Source of the DNA: an uncultured Collinsella sp.
GTDB lineage: Bacteria; Actinomycetota; Coriobacteriia; Coriobacteriales; Coriobacteriaceae
Reading direction: 5' to 3'
DNA: 48,079 nt
Assembly: GCA_958445065.1 (NCBI GenBank)
Contig: CAUCQW010000020.1
Location: 1 to 48,079, forward strand
Shown here piece after piece: positions 40,666-48,079 of the stretch (position 1 is its first letter; each line of letters opens with the position of its first letter). The notes beneath the pieces were generated by a model that was given only the letters and a program-made list of their open reading frames with translations, ran no database searches and was not told where the DNA came from. Made by a program: the position numbers and the translations under genes.

Positions 40666-41523
40666 ATGGCACTTGTTACCACCGAAAAGATGCTCAAGGA
40701 CGCTCAGGCCGGCCACTACGCTGTTGGCGCTTTCAACGTCGAGAACCTCGAGTTTGTTATGGCCGTTCTGGCCGCTGCCGAGGAGACCAAGTCCCCAGTC
40801 ATCATGCAGACCACCCCGGGCACCATCAAGACCGCTGGCCTGGATTACTTCTACGGCATGGTCAAGGCCGCTGCCGAGCGCGCTTCCGTACCCGTCGCCC
40901 TGCACCTCGATCACGGCGATGGCTATGACCGCTGCATGCAGGCTTTCCGCACGGGCTACACCTCCGTTATGATCGACGGCTCGCACGAGTCCTTCGAGGA
41001 CAACATCGCCCTGACCAAGTCCGTCGCCGACGCTGGCCGCGCCATGGGCGTGCCCGTCGAGGCTGAGCTCGGTAAGGTTGGCGGCAAGGAGGACGACGGT
41101 CCCGCGGTTGAGGGCGAGAGCCCCTACACCGATCCGGCCGAGGCCAAGGAGTTCGTCGAGCGTACCGGCTGCACCTCCCTCGCAATTGGCGTTGGCACCA
41201 GCCACGGTGTGTACACGAGCGATCCGCACATCGAGCAGTCCGTGGTCAAGGCCATCCGCGACGCCGTCGACGTGCCGCTGGTCCTGCACGGCACCTCCGG
41301 TGTGCCCGATGAGCAGGTCGCCGAGGCTGTGAAGAACGGCATCTGCAAGGTTAACTACGCCACCGAGCTGCGTCAGGCCTACACCAAGGGCTTCATGGCC
41401 TACATGGCCGAGAACCCCGCCTGCTTCGATCCCAAGAAGCCGGCCAAGGAGGGCATGCGTGAGATCACCGAGCTGGTTAAGATCCGCATGACCAACCTCA
41501 ACTCTGTGGGCAAAGCAGAGTAA
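40666..41523 (+). CDS. Class II ketose-1,6-bisphosphate aldolase, probably tagatose-bisphosphate type
   Basis: A 285-residue zinc aldolase starting at the ATG at 40666 (MALVTTEKML) behind GGGAGAGGAG; this gives the length of GatY/KbaY. HLDHGDGYDRCMQAFRTGYTSVMIDGSH holds the catalytic Asp and a zinc His; AIGVGTSHGVY and VLHGTSGVP supply the other two zinc ligands; CKVNYATELR follows. It could cleave tagatose- or fructose-1,6-bisphosphate. Because LacA, LacB and LacC are present and no class I LacD is seen, I infer that it finishes the tagatose pathway to dihydroxyacetone phosphate and glyceraldehyde-3-phosphate. A divergent DeoR-type regulator is adjacent. Confidence 0.88.
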   Translation: MALVTTEKMLKDAQAGHYAVGAFNVENLEFVMAVLAAAEETKSPVIMQTTPGTIKTAGLDYFYGMVKAAAERASVPVALHLDHGDGYDRCMQAFRTGYTSVMIDGSHESFEDNIALTKSVADAGRAMGVPVEAELGKVGGKEDDGPAVEGESPYTDPAEAKEFVERTGCTSLAIGVGTSHGVYTSDPHIEQSVVKAIRDAVDVPLVLHGTSGVPDEQVAEAVKNGICKVNYATELRQAYTKGFMAYMAENPACFDPKKPAKEGMREITELVKIRMTNLNSVGKAE

Positions 41524-41547
41524 CAACAAGGGTACTCTGATCCCACC

Positions 41548-41698
41548 GGACGGTTTGGGCGGGTCCCGTACTTAGTTTCCAAAACGTCCTCGCGCATGAA
41601 GGCCCCCGTTGTCTCGCTTCTTCGAAGCGTTGACAACGGGGGCCTTCGCGCTGCGGAATGATTTTGGAAACTAAGTACGGGACCCGCCCAAACCGTCC
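41548..41698. repeat. Nested 37-base perfect inverted repeat around a terminator
   Basis: Bases 41548-41584 (starting GGACGGTTTGGGCGGGTCCC) are the exact reverse complement of 41662-41698. Inside, GAAGGCCCCCGTTGTC (41598-41613) pairs with GACAACGGGGGCCTTC (41632-41647), and CGCTTC/GAAGCG forms the tip. The inner stem is a likely terminator of the aldolase gene; the outer arms look like an element end. Confidence 0.85.
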
Positions 41699-41747
41699 TG
41701 CTCAATCGCCCTTGTGGCGTTGGGGCTGAAAGGGTGGGACGCGTGGG

Positions 41748-42371
41748 TTATTTGGTTGTTAGGGTTAGTAGGTCGTTGGGGGTTTTGAGGTTGTAGGTGG
41801 CGTTTGGGATATCTTGGTGTGATCCCCATGCTGCTCGGGCAAAACTGACCCCTGCCGAAGTTGCGCATTGTTCGTCGTAGACGGTGTCGCCAACGTAGAC
41901 GACGTTGCCAGGATTCGCGCCCGTACGCCGGAGATATTCGAGCATGGGAGCGGGTGCGGGTTTATGTTCGGTTGTGTCTTCGACAAGGATGATGTGCTCA
42001 AAATACTTATCGAAGCCAAGGGGTGCAATTTCTTCTGCGTATTCGTCGCGCGCACGTGAGGAGACGATGCCAAGTTTGCAGCCATTGTCGGAGAGTGTTG
42101 CGATAACTTGGTGCAAGCCGGGAAACACGCTGATGGTGCTTTTAAAGCTGGCGGCAACTTGGCACCAGCGATCCAGCGTTGCCTGTGAGTAGATCCCAAG
42201 TTTCTCAAGGGCGTTCTTGCCGGGTATGCCGAGGGCAAATTCAAGCTCGTGTCGGGGGAGCGTTTTGCCGGTTTCTTCTTGGACAATCTGGCCAAGCGAT
42301 GACAGCACGCTTTCTTCTGTATCTGCCAATGTCCCATCAACGTCAAACACGATATGGTCAAAGTGCTTCAT
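41748..42371 (-). CDS. HAD-superfamily phosphatase, phosphoglycolate-phosphatase-like
   Basis: A 207-residue cytoplasmic hydrolase. FDVDGTLADTEESV holds the nucleophile Asp10 and acid/base Asp12; IVSSRARDEY is motif II, HKPAPAPMLEYLRRTG carries the motif III Lys, and VVYVGDTVYDEQCA is motif IV. A helical cap of subclass I lies between. GAGAGGAG precedes the ATG. The substrate cannot be told; related proteins act on phosphoglycolate, beta-phosphoglucomutase-like substrates or sugar phosphates. It is downstream of the AraC-type gene on the same strand, 56 bases away. Confidence 0.88.
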   Translation of the reverse strand: MKHFDHIVFDVDGTLADTEESVLSSLGQIVQEETGKTLPRHELEFALGIPGKNALEKLGIYSQATLDRWCQVAASFKSTISVFPGLHQVIATLSDNGCKLGIVSSRARDEYAEEIAPLGFDKYFEHIILVEDTTEHKPAPAPMLEYLRRTGANPGNVVYVGDTVYDEQCATSAGVSFARAAWGSHQDIPNATYNLKTPNDLLTLTTK

Positions 42372-42427
42372 ATGATTGCTCCTCTCTGTTGTTTGCCTGC
42401 AAGTTTGATGCAGTGACAGAAAAAGGG

Positions 42428-43366
42428 CTAGCGGGATTTCTGCCTGGTACTATCGAAATTCTGCCTCGCTGCTCGATAGCTCGAAGGAGTGCATCCCATT
42501 TGTTCTTTAAATACCTGGCCAAGATGGCTTGCTGTCGCAAAGCCGCATTGGCGCGCGACTGTCTGGACCGTTCGCGTGGTGTGTGCCAAAAGTTCGCAAG
42601 CACGGTTTACGCGGTATGCGCGCAGATATGCCGCCGGGGTCGTTCCTGCGCAAGCTTCGATAATGCGGTAACACTCTCTTTCGCTTACGCCGGATGCAGA
42701 TGCCATCTGGGGCACATCTATAGCGGCTGCATAGTTTGCGCGGATATAGTCCAGGATTGCCTTGAACTGTACGTCGCGGTTGGTCATCCAAGAGGTGTTG
42801 TCGGAGGAAAAGAGCGGTTCGGCCTTGGCGTAAATCTGAATCCAGAGCTCTGACAAACTATTTCGAAGCGCCATCTCGTTCTGCGGCCGTTGAAGGTCGT
42901 GGTTAAAGGAACTCTTTAGCAAATCGATAAAGGGCATATCGTCGGGGTTGGTGGGCGACCATTTGAGCACATCGACGCCTCGACATTGCAGCAAAGGATT
43001 GATATAGCGCTTTTGAAGGCGTCCCGCGGGATCGCCGAGCATCGACGGCTGAAAGATATGCAACATTTGAATGGCTGGTGCCGAATTGGGTGATTGCAGC
43101 GTGCTGTGCAAAACGCCGCCGTTGATAAAGCCGGCGGACCCTTCCTCAAAGCGTACGTGCTCATGAGCCGCGCGCGTTCGATAGTCAATCGCTCCCTGCT
43201 CCATGTAGAAAAGCTCAACTTCGGAATGCCAGTGCCAGGGGACGGAATTGCCCGGATAGCGAGCGAATTCTGCGCGTTCGGCAATATAGGGCCAGTCTTC
43301 GCCGGTCTCGGGAAACGCTTCCTCGCGTCCTCCGCGGTGCAATTCTATGTGATCCATGTTTCGCAT
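42428..43366 (-). CDS. AraC-family regulator with cupin sensor
   Basis: A 312-residue protein. The N-terminal cupin (FARYPGNSVPWHWHSEVELFYMEQG, EEGSAGFINGGVLHS) binds a small molecule, often a sugar. The C-terminal residues 215-312 carry two helix-turn-helix units (AAAIDVPQMASASGVSERECYRIIE and RTVQTVARQCGFATASHLGQVFKEQMGCTPSSYRA). A TATACT box ends six bases before the first ATG (43366) on the minus strand and no ribosome site is visible, so the transcript may be leaderless; the ATG at 43357 is the alternative. The HAD gene follows and may be a target. Confidence 0.88.
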   Translation of the reverse strand: MRNMDHIELHRGGREEAFPETGEDWPYIAERAEFARYPGNSVPWHWHSEVELFYMEQGAIDYRTRAAHEHVRFEEGSAGFINGGVLHSTLQSPNSAPAIQMLHIFQPSMLGDPAGRLQKRYINPLLQCRGVDVLKWSPTNPDDMPFIDLLKSSFNHDLQRPQNEMALRNSLSELWIQIYAKAEPLFSSDNTSWMTNRDVQFKAILDYIRANYAAAIDVPQMASASGVSERECYRIIEACAGTTPAAYLRAYRVNRACELLAHTTRTVQTVARQCGFATASHLGQVFKEQMGCTPSSYRAARQNFDSTRQKSR

Positions 43367-43391
43367 GGCATCAGTATAAAGCGCGATGGGC

Positions 43392-43601
43392 TTAGATTGC
43401 TCTTGCCTGTTCGGGGAACGCCTTGTCTAGGGATGCTTGGAGCTTTTCGAACGATGCTCGCAAGTTGTGGCTCTGGTCGGTTGAGCGTTTGGCTTTTGTG
43501 GTGGGGGAGTCGAGGAAGCCGTTTCTCTGTGTCGGGGGGAAGGAGAAAAGGTTCGCATGATTTAGGGATGGCTGCTGTGCTGCGTCATTGGAAGAATGCA
43601 T
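43392..43601 (-). CDS. Small hypothetical protein
   Basis: A 69-residue frame (MHSSNDAAQQPSLNHANLFS ... LRASFEKLQASLDKAFPEQA) with GGAGG about ten bases before the ATG. It is polar, without membrane helices or cysteines; the C-terminal third is amphipathic and helical. It lies just upstream of the AraC-type gene on the same strand. No family recognised. The rest of the interval up to 43855 shows no convincing gene. Confidence 0.35.
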   Translation of the reverse strand: MHSSNDAAQQPSLNHANLFSFPPTQRNGFLDSPTTKAKRSTDQSHNLRASFEKLQASLDKAFPEQARAI

Positions 43602-43855
43602 GCTTATGCGGCCTCCTCGATGTCCACCAAAAGTTTGCGCACGGGGTGTGCTGCTAGATCCCGTGCGTTGGCAGTATTATGCCGCGGACGTCGCAAAGAA
43701 GCGCTAAAGAAAGGCTTAACCTGGTTTGGTGTTACGATGAAACCGCAGGTAAAAACTATCGAGTAACACTCTTGAAAGGTTTTGGGCTTAAGAGCTTTCT
43801 AAGGTTTGTGACGTGGATGTGGCGCGGACGTGCGGGGCGTGTGGACGGCTCGTTC

Positions 43856-44842
43856 CTAGCGCTGCAGCTCTGCGGTGCGCACCTGCTCGATGACCTTTTC
43901 CATCGTGGCGTCGATGCGGTCCTTTTTGAGCTCACATTCCCAGATGGTTATGGGTGTCCAGCCCATTTGAGTGAGTGCTGCCACGGCGGCTCGGTCGCGC
44001 TCGACGTTGCGGCGGAACTTTGCCTCCCAAAACTCAACATTGCGCTTGGGCTGACTTGGGTTGCATTTGGGGCAGCGATGCCAAAAGCAGCCGTTGACGA
44101 AGATGGCGATCTTGCGCCCGGGAAAGGCGATGTCGGGTTTTCCGGGCACCTTCCATTCCAGACGGTATCCCGTAAGGCCTGCGGCGCGCAGGCGCTGGCG
44201 AACGAGCAGCTCAGGTTTGGTGTTCGCACGCTTGTTGCCCTTCATGGACTTTTTTATAGCGGCGCGACGGCGCACGAGCTCACGCTCGTCGGCAGAAAGG
44301 TCCGAGGTATCGATGCCGTCCAGCAGGCCGGGCTTGGGGCGCTTTTTGCTACGGCGCTTAGGTGCGCGCTTGGGTTTGGCGGCAGACTCGTCGGCCATGG
44401 CGGCCTCGGCGTCATCGGCGGCGCTTGCCTCAAGCCGGTCTTCCTTCAGCTCAATTAGGGCATCAATGAGCCCCTTGTCGGCGGGCATCCATTCCACCGT
44501 GGCAAGCGAGGTGCGCGGAATCCAGCGGATATCGAGCTGACGGTCGTGCTTCTGAGGCTCATCGGATTCATCGGCGAGCGAGCAGTAGTAGCACTCCATG
44601 GAGAGATGGAAATCGGGGTAGTCGTACTCAACGGTATAGAAATTGCGCAGGTTGGTGACTTTGACCTGCAGCTCTTCCATGAGCTCGCGGCGTACGGCGT
44701 CCTCGGGCGTCTCGCCGCGCATGAGCTTGCCACCGGGGAACTCCCAAAGTCCCTGCATGTCGCCATAGCCGCGCTGCACGGCAAGCAGCTCGTCAGATCC
44801 TTCCTTGCGAATGATCCCAGCGGCAACATGAACGGTCTTCAA
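43856..44842 (-). CDS. MutT-type Nudix hydrolase fused to Vsr mismatch endonuclease
   Basis: A 328-residue two-domain DNA-protection protein starting at a TTG at 44842 (read MKTVHVAAGIIRKEG) with AGAGG seven bases upstream; the frame is open further upstream to 45427 only by crossing the divergent transporter gene. Residues 1-130 are a Nudix domain, with the box G38-x5-E44-x7-REL-x-EE at residues 38-60 (Gln59 in place of the usual Gly), of the 8-oxo-dGTP-cleaning MutT type. A basic linker (KPKRAPKRRSKKRPKPG) leads to a Vsr domain (residues 200-325): NTKPELLVRQRLRAAGLTGY, VPGKPDIAFPGRKIAIFVNG, CFWHRCPKCNPSQPKRNVEFW. The catalytic Asp and zinc/catalytic His and Cys residues are present. Vsr nicks T:G mismatches produced by deamination of 5-methylcytosine. 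Confidence 0.9.
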   Translation of the reverse strand: MKTVHVAAGIIRKEGSDELLAVQRGYGDMQGLWEFPGGKLMRGETPEDAVRRELMEELQVKVTNLRNFYTVEYDYPDFHLSMECYYCSLADESDEPQKHDRQLDIRWIPRTSLATVEWMPADKGLIDALIELKEDRLEASAADDAEAAMADESAAKPKRAPKRRSKKRPKPGLLDGIDTSDLSADERELVRRRAAIKKSMKGNKRANTKPELLVRQRLRAAGLTGYRLEWKVPGKPDIAFPGRKIAIFVNGCFWHRCPKCNPSQPKRNVEFWEAKFRRNVERDRAAVAALTQMGWTPITIWECELKKDRIDATMEKVIEQVRTAELQR

Positions 44843-44990
44843 CAGGAGTCCTCTCTCAATATCAACACGTGGCAGGCTAGCTACCCGTACCTTACACAAC
44901 GGTAAGGCAAGCGTAAGCCATATCGATGGTAGCCGACTCGGCTTCTTGCGACTATAGATGCCGTAGACTAATCGCAAGAAAGGACTCGGT

Positions 44991-45776
44991 ATGCAAACCA
45001 CGCACATGGCGACCCCGGTACTGGAGGTCGCGCATCTCGAAAAGGTATACGGAGCGCTGGGCAACGTGACCCGCGCGCTCAACGACGTCAGCTTTACCGT
45101 CAACCGCGGTGAATTTGTTGGCATCATGGGCGCTTCGGGCTCGGGCAAGTCGACGTTGCTCAACTGCGTGTCGACCATCGATAGCGCCACGAGCGGCACG
45201 ATCCGCATTAACGGCCAGGACGTGACGCGCATGAAGCAGGCCAAACTCTCGCAGTTCCGCCGCGAGGAGCTCGGCTTTATCTTCCAGGACTCCAACCTGC
45301 TCGATACGCTCACGGCACGCGAGAACATCGCTCTGCCGCTCACCATCGCCCGCACAAACTCGGCAGAGATCTCGACTCGCGTGCAGGATGTGGCAGCGCG
45401 CCTGTCCATCAGCCAGGTGCTCGACAAGTATCCCTACCAGATGTCCGGCGGTCAGCAGCAGCGCGTTGCCGCGGCTCGCGCGCTCGTCACCGACCCCACC
45501 ATGATCATGGCCGACGAGCCTACCGGCGCCCTCGACTCCAAAAGCGCCCGCCTGTTGCTCGAGAGCCTAGAGGCCCTTAACCGCCGCCTACGCGCCACCG
45601 TGCTCATGGTCACGCACGACAGCTTTGCCGCCAGCTACACGAGCCGTGTGCTGTTTATTCGCGACGGCAAGATCTTCACCGAGCTGCGCCGCGGCGACAT
45701 CGACCGCCGAGAGTTCTTCGACCGCATTATGGAGGTCGTTGCCATGATGGGCGGTGAGGGCTCCGATGCTCTGTAA
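44991..45776 (+). CDS. ABC transporter ATPase, BceA-like
   Basis: A 261-residue ATPase of the MacB/LolD/BceA group. Walker A is GASGSGKST, the Q-loop is FIFQDSNLLDTLTARENIALPL (typical of BceA), the signature MSGGQQQR, Walker B IMADEPTGALD and the H-loop VTHD. AAAGGA precedes the ATG. Its stop lies inside the start of the permease gene. With the next gene it forms a BceAB-type pair, which confers resistance to bacitracin or other cell-wall-active peptides. No BceRS-type two-component genes are in the window. Confidence 0.93.
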   Translation: MQTTHMATPVLEVAHLEKVYGALGNVTRALNDVSFTVNRGEFVGIMGASGSGKSTLLNCVSTIDSATSGTIRINGQDVTRMKQAKLSQFRREELGFIFQDSNLLDTLTARENIALPLTIARTNSAEISTRVQDVAARLSISQVLDKYPYQMSGGQQQRVAAARALVTDPTMIMADEPTGALDSKSARLLLESLEALNRRLRATVLMVTHDSFAASYTSRVLFIRDGKIFTELRRGDIDRREFFDRIMEVVAMMGGEGSDAL

Positions 45777-47988
45777 ACTCGCTTGGGGCAACGTCCGCCG
45801 CGCCGGCCGCGACTACCTCGTCTACTTGCTGACGCTCACCCTGGGCGTCACGGTCTTCTATGCCTTTAACACCATCTCGATGCAGGTCGACATCGCCGGC
45901 ATCGATGAAGAGGGCTTGGCGCAGGTTATGGGCAGCATACTCGGCGACCTAACGTACTTTTTGGCCGGTGTCATGGCCTTTTTGATGGTGTATGCCAATA
46001 ACTTCATCATGAAACGCCGCAAGAAGGAGTTTGGCCTGTACCAGGTGCTCGGCATGGGGCGCGGGCGCGTCGCCACGATCATGGCGCTCGAGACCGTGAT
46101 AGTATCGGTCGTGGCCTTTGTCGCCGGCATTGTGCTGGGTGTGGGACTCTCCCAGCTCATGACGTTCTTTACGGCCTCGCTCTTTAAGACACAGATCGCC
46201 AATTTCCACTTCTTTTTCTCGATGCATGCGTTCAATCTGACCCTTGCCTGCATGCTCGTAATGTTTGTGCTCACGCTACTGCTGAACCTTCGCGCCGTGC
46301 GTCGCACCAAACTCATCGAGCTTATGGGTGCCGAGCGTCGCAACGAGAGCATCAAGACGCGCAACCCCTGGATTGCGATTGCCATCTTTGCCGTGGGCGT
46401 GGTGCTTGTGGGCGTGGCCTATTACCGTCTGCTACGTGATGGGTTCCCGCTAACCGCGACGGACAGCAAGCTGCAAGAGGCCATGAACCAGTTTGGCATT
46501 ACGACCGCTATGGTTACAGTGGGCACCTTTGCCCTGTTCTGGGGACTCTCGGGCATGCTCATCAAGCTGCTGCAGAGCCTGCGCGGCGTGTATTGGCGCG
46601 GCCTCAACATGTTTACCGTGCGCCAGCTTGCGGCCAAGGTCAACACGGTGTGCTTTTCGATGGGCGTCATCGCGATGCTCCTGTTTTTGGCCATCACCTC
46701 GGTGACGTGCGGTATGTCGATTGCCAATGTGATGAACGAAAACCTGGAGCGCTATAACCCTGTTGACGTGTCACAGACGTATGTCTATTACACGCCCGAT
46801 ACGCTCGACTACTACAAAGAGTACATCAATCCGTCTGAAGCCGATCGCATGGTGCTGGCCGATAGTACGGTCGATTTGTACTCCGCATGGCACGGCGATC
46901 CATGGCACGGCGATCGTAAGGGCAAGTCGGCGGACAACAACGACGAGACCGGCAAGAAGGTCAATATTGCCGATGTTGCCGGTGAGCATGTGCAGATCGA
47001 TTCGTATCTGAGTTACCCGCTTGGCGGTTCGGATCCTTCGGTGACTCCAAGTGAAATGTGCAAGGCCATGGGCGAAAAGCTTCCCAAGGCGTTCGGGGGT
47101 AGCAATGCCGATACGATGGGTCTGTTTGTGACGCCGGCGAGCCAGTACAACAAACTGCGTCAGATGATGGGCGAGGAGCCGGTGCACATCGGTCACGACC
47201 AGTATCTGCTCACGTGTGATATGGGCGGCGAGCTGGTCGACCTGTACACCAAGTATATGGCTGGCGGCCATGCCCTTACCTTGGGCGGGCATACGCTCAA
47301 GCCCGCAACCGATAAGTCGGACGAAGATGCGGCGGCCATCGCCAACTCGGCGATGGGCAGTAATCCGGGTACCGTCGTCGTTGCCGACGAGCTGTTGTCC
47401 CAACTTAATCTGCAGCCGTATTCCAGTAGCCTGCTCGTTAACTACAAACAGGGGATGGATACGACCGAGGCAGACGAGAGTATTAAATACACTGTGCTCG
47501 ACAATCTGCTCGTTGACGGCAAGGAGCCGGGGTCGTGGGGAACCTTCATCACACGCTCCGAGATGTACGCGCAAGCAGCGCAAATGAACGGTCTTATTAG
47601 CTACCTAGCCATCTACATCGGCTTTGTATTGGTCGTTGCATGCGCGGCGATTCTGTCGATCCAGCAACTCTCCAACGTGGCCGACGGCAGCCGCAGCTAT
47701 CGTGTGCTGGCACAGATCGGCTGTGAGGACCGCCAGATTCGCCATTCGGTGATGGCGCAGCAAGCAGTGTTCTTCCTGTTCCCTCTGGCAGTGGGCCTGG
47801 CGCACTCCTTTGTGGCACTTAAGGTGATCATCGAGCTGGTGAGCATATTCGGAAATATGAGCATCGGCGGCACCGTGGGCCTCACCTGTGCAATCTTCCT
47901 GGCAGCCTATGGCGGATACTTCCTGGTGACCTACCTCATGAGCGCCGGAATGGTGCAAGCTGCCATAGCCACCCGCTACAGCGAGTAG
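45766..47988 (+). CDS. ABC transporter permease, BceB/FtsX-like
   Basis: A 740-residue membrane protein from the ATG at 45766 (GAGGG upstream; a GTG at 45754 is possible). The N-terminal four helices include an FtsX-type segment (NFIMKRRKKEFGLYQVLGMG), more helices follow to about residue 320, then a 270-residue extracellular domain (about 325-610), and finally three helices with SYRVLAQIGCEDRQIRHSVM. Ten helices with a large domain between helices 7 and 8 is the BceB layout for sensing antimicrobial peptides. It overlaps the ATPase gene by 11 bases. Confidence 0.92.
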   Translation: MLCKLAWGNVRRAGRDYLVYLLTLTLGVTVFYAFNTISMQVDIAGIDEEGLAQVMGSILGDLTYFLAGVMAFLMVYANNFIMKRRKKEFGLYQVLGMGRGRVATIMALETVIVSVVAFVAGIVLGVGLSQLMTFFTASLFKTQIANFHFFFSMHAFNLTLACMLVMFVLTLLLNLRAVRRTKLIELMGAERRNESIKTRNPWIAIAIFAVGVVLVGVAYYRLLRDGFPLTATDSKLQEAMNQFGITTAMVTVGTFALFWGLSGMLIKLLQSLRGVYWRGLNMFTVRQLAAKVNTVCFSMGVIAMLLFLAITSVTCGMSIANVMNENLERYNPVDVSQTYVYYTPDTLDYYKEYINPSEADRMVLADSTVDLYSAWHGDPWHGDRKGKSADNNDETGKKVNIADVAGEHVQIDSYLSYPLGGSDPSVTPSEMCKAMGEKLPKAFGGSNADTMGLFVTPASQYNKLRQMMGEEPVHIGHDQYLLTCDMGGELVDLYTKYMAGGHALTLGGHTLKPATDKSDEDAAAIANSAMGSNPGTVVVADELLSQLNLQPYSSSLLVNYKQGMDTTEADESIKYTVLDNLLVDGKEPGSWGTFITRSEMYAQAAQMNGLISYLAIYIGFVLVVACAAILSIQQLSNVADGSRSYRVLAQIGCEDRQIRHSVMAQQAVFFLFPLAVGLAHSFVALKVIIELVSIFGNMSIGGTVGLTCAIFLAAYGGYFLVTYLMSAGMVQAAIATRYSE

Positions 47989-48034
47989 CTCGTTCAGCTC
48001 GGATTTATCGTAGGTTGAGCATAAGTCAGACACT

Positions 48035-48079
48035 ATGACCCAATCCAGGGGCACGGAAACGACAGGAGCCCCCGCTCGT
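48035..48079 (+). CDS. Possible start of a further gene, cut by the window end
   Basis: An ATG at 48035 opens a frame (MTQSRGTETTGAPAR) to the window end, 46 bases after the permease stop. No clear ribosome site precedes it, so this is only a possibility. Confidence 0.2.
   Translation, partial: MTQSRGTETTGAPAR

Noticed and set aside
43602..43740. Minus-strand open frame ending NARDLAAHPVRKLLVDIEEAA
   Set aside because: It looks protein-like at its end but has no ATG or GTG start and no ribosome site; too little support to call a gene.
43856..45427. 523-residue version of the MutT-Vsr protein
   Set aside because: The extra upstream part is antisense to the BceA-type gene; the Nudix domain begins at the TTG at 44842, which has a ribosome site.

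Overview
The window looks like a chromosomal segment of a gut Coriobacteriia, most probably Collinsella. I base this on the GC-rich backbone, the tagatose-6-phosphate and Leloir galactose genes, the abundant intergenic inverted repeats and the overall gene style; no marker gene is present to prove it. The backbone (about 6.1-9.9 kb and 18.6-48 kb) is interrupted by two visibly AT-richer accessory stretches.

Accessory block 1 (1-6.05 kb) ends at the 3' side of a tRNA-Thr(CGU) gene, a typical island boundary. It holds a compact operon that looks like a radical-SAM peptide (RiPP) cluster: a PqqD-like/GNAT fusion cut by the window edge, a radical SAM enzyme, a 67-residue cysteine-free precursor-like peptide, a small three-helix membrane protein and an ABC exporter. 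Then follow a ribbon-helix-helix protein, a stub of an IS21-type element and a broken EcsC-family gene.

Backbone part 1 (6.1-9.9 kb) carries the tRNA, a lone PTS EIIB-like protein whose phosphorylatable His is replaced by Tyr, galM, a DeoR-type regulator that I assign as the lactose/tagatose regulator from shared operator-like sites, and a RelE/ParE-Phd toxin-antitoxin pair.

Accessory block 2 (9.95-18.6 kb) is a defence island: an excisionase-like HTH protein, an EcoRII/Dcm-like restriction-modification pair, an ABC-three-component (ABC-3C) conflict operon with a small membrane partner, a decayed phage-tail-like gene, and an XRE regulator divergent from a small membrane protein. A repeat family found on the backbone occurs at both edges.

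The centre (18.8-41.7 kb) is a lactose/galactose regulon. Two cassettes, each with a LacI regulator, a LacE-type EIICB and a LacG-type 6-phospho-beta-galactosidase, share one EIIA (lacF). Galactose-6-phosphate then goes through LacAB and LacC, and a class II aldolase of the GatY/KbaY type with its own DeoR regulator probably replaces LacD. A galKT operon with a divergent LacI-type regulator and two epimerase genes (galM, lacX) complete Leloir use of free galactose. A flavodiiron protein sits among them.

The right end (41.7-48 kb) has a HAD phosphatase, an AraC regulator, a MutT-Vsr fusion that may repair deamination damage caused by cytosine methylation such as that of the EcoRII-like system, and a BceAB-type ABC transporter. 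Many intergenic regions hold long inverted repeats or structured hairpins, described individually.
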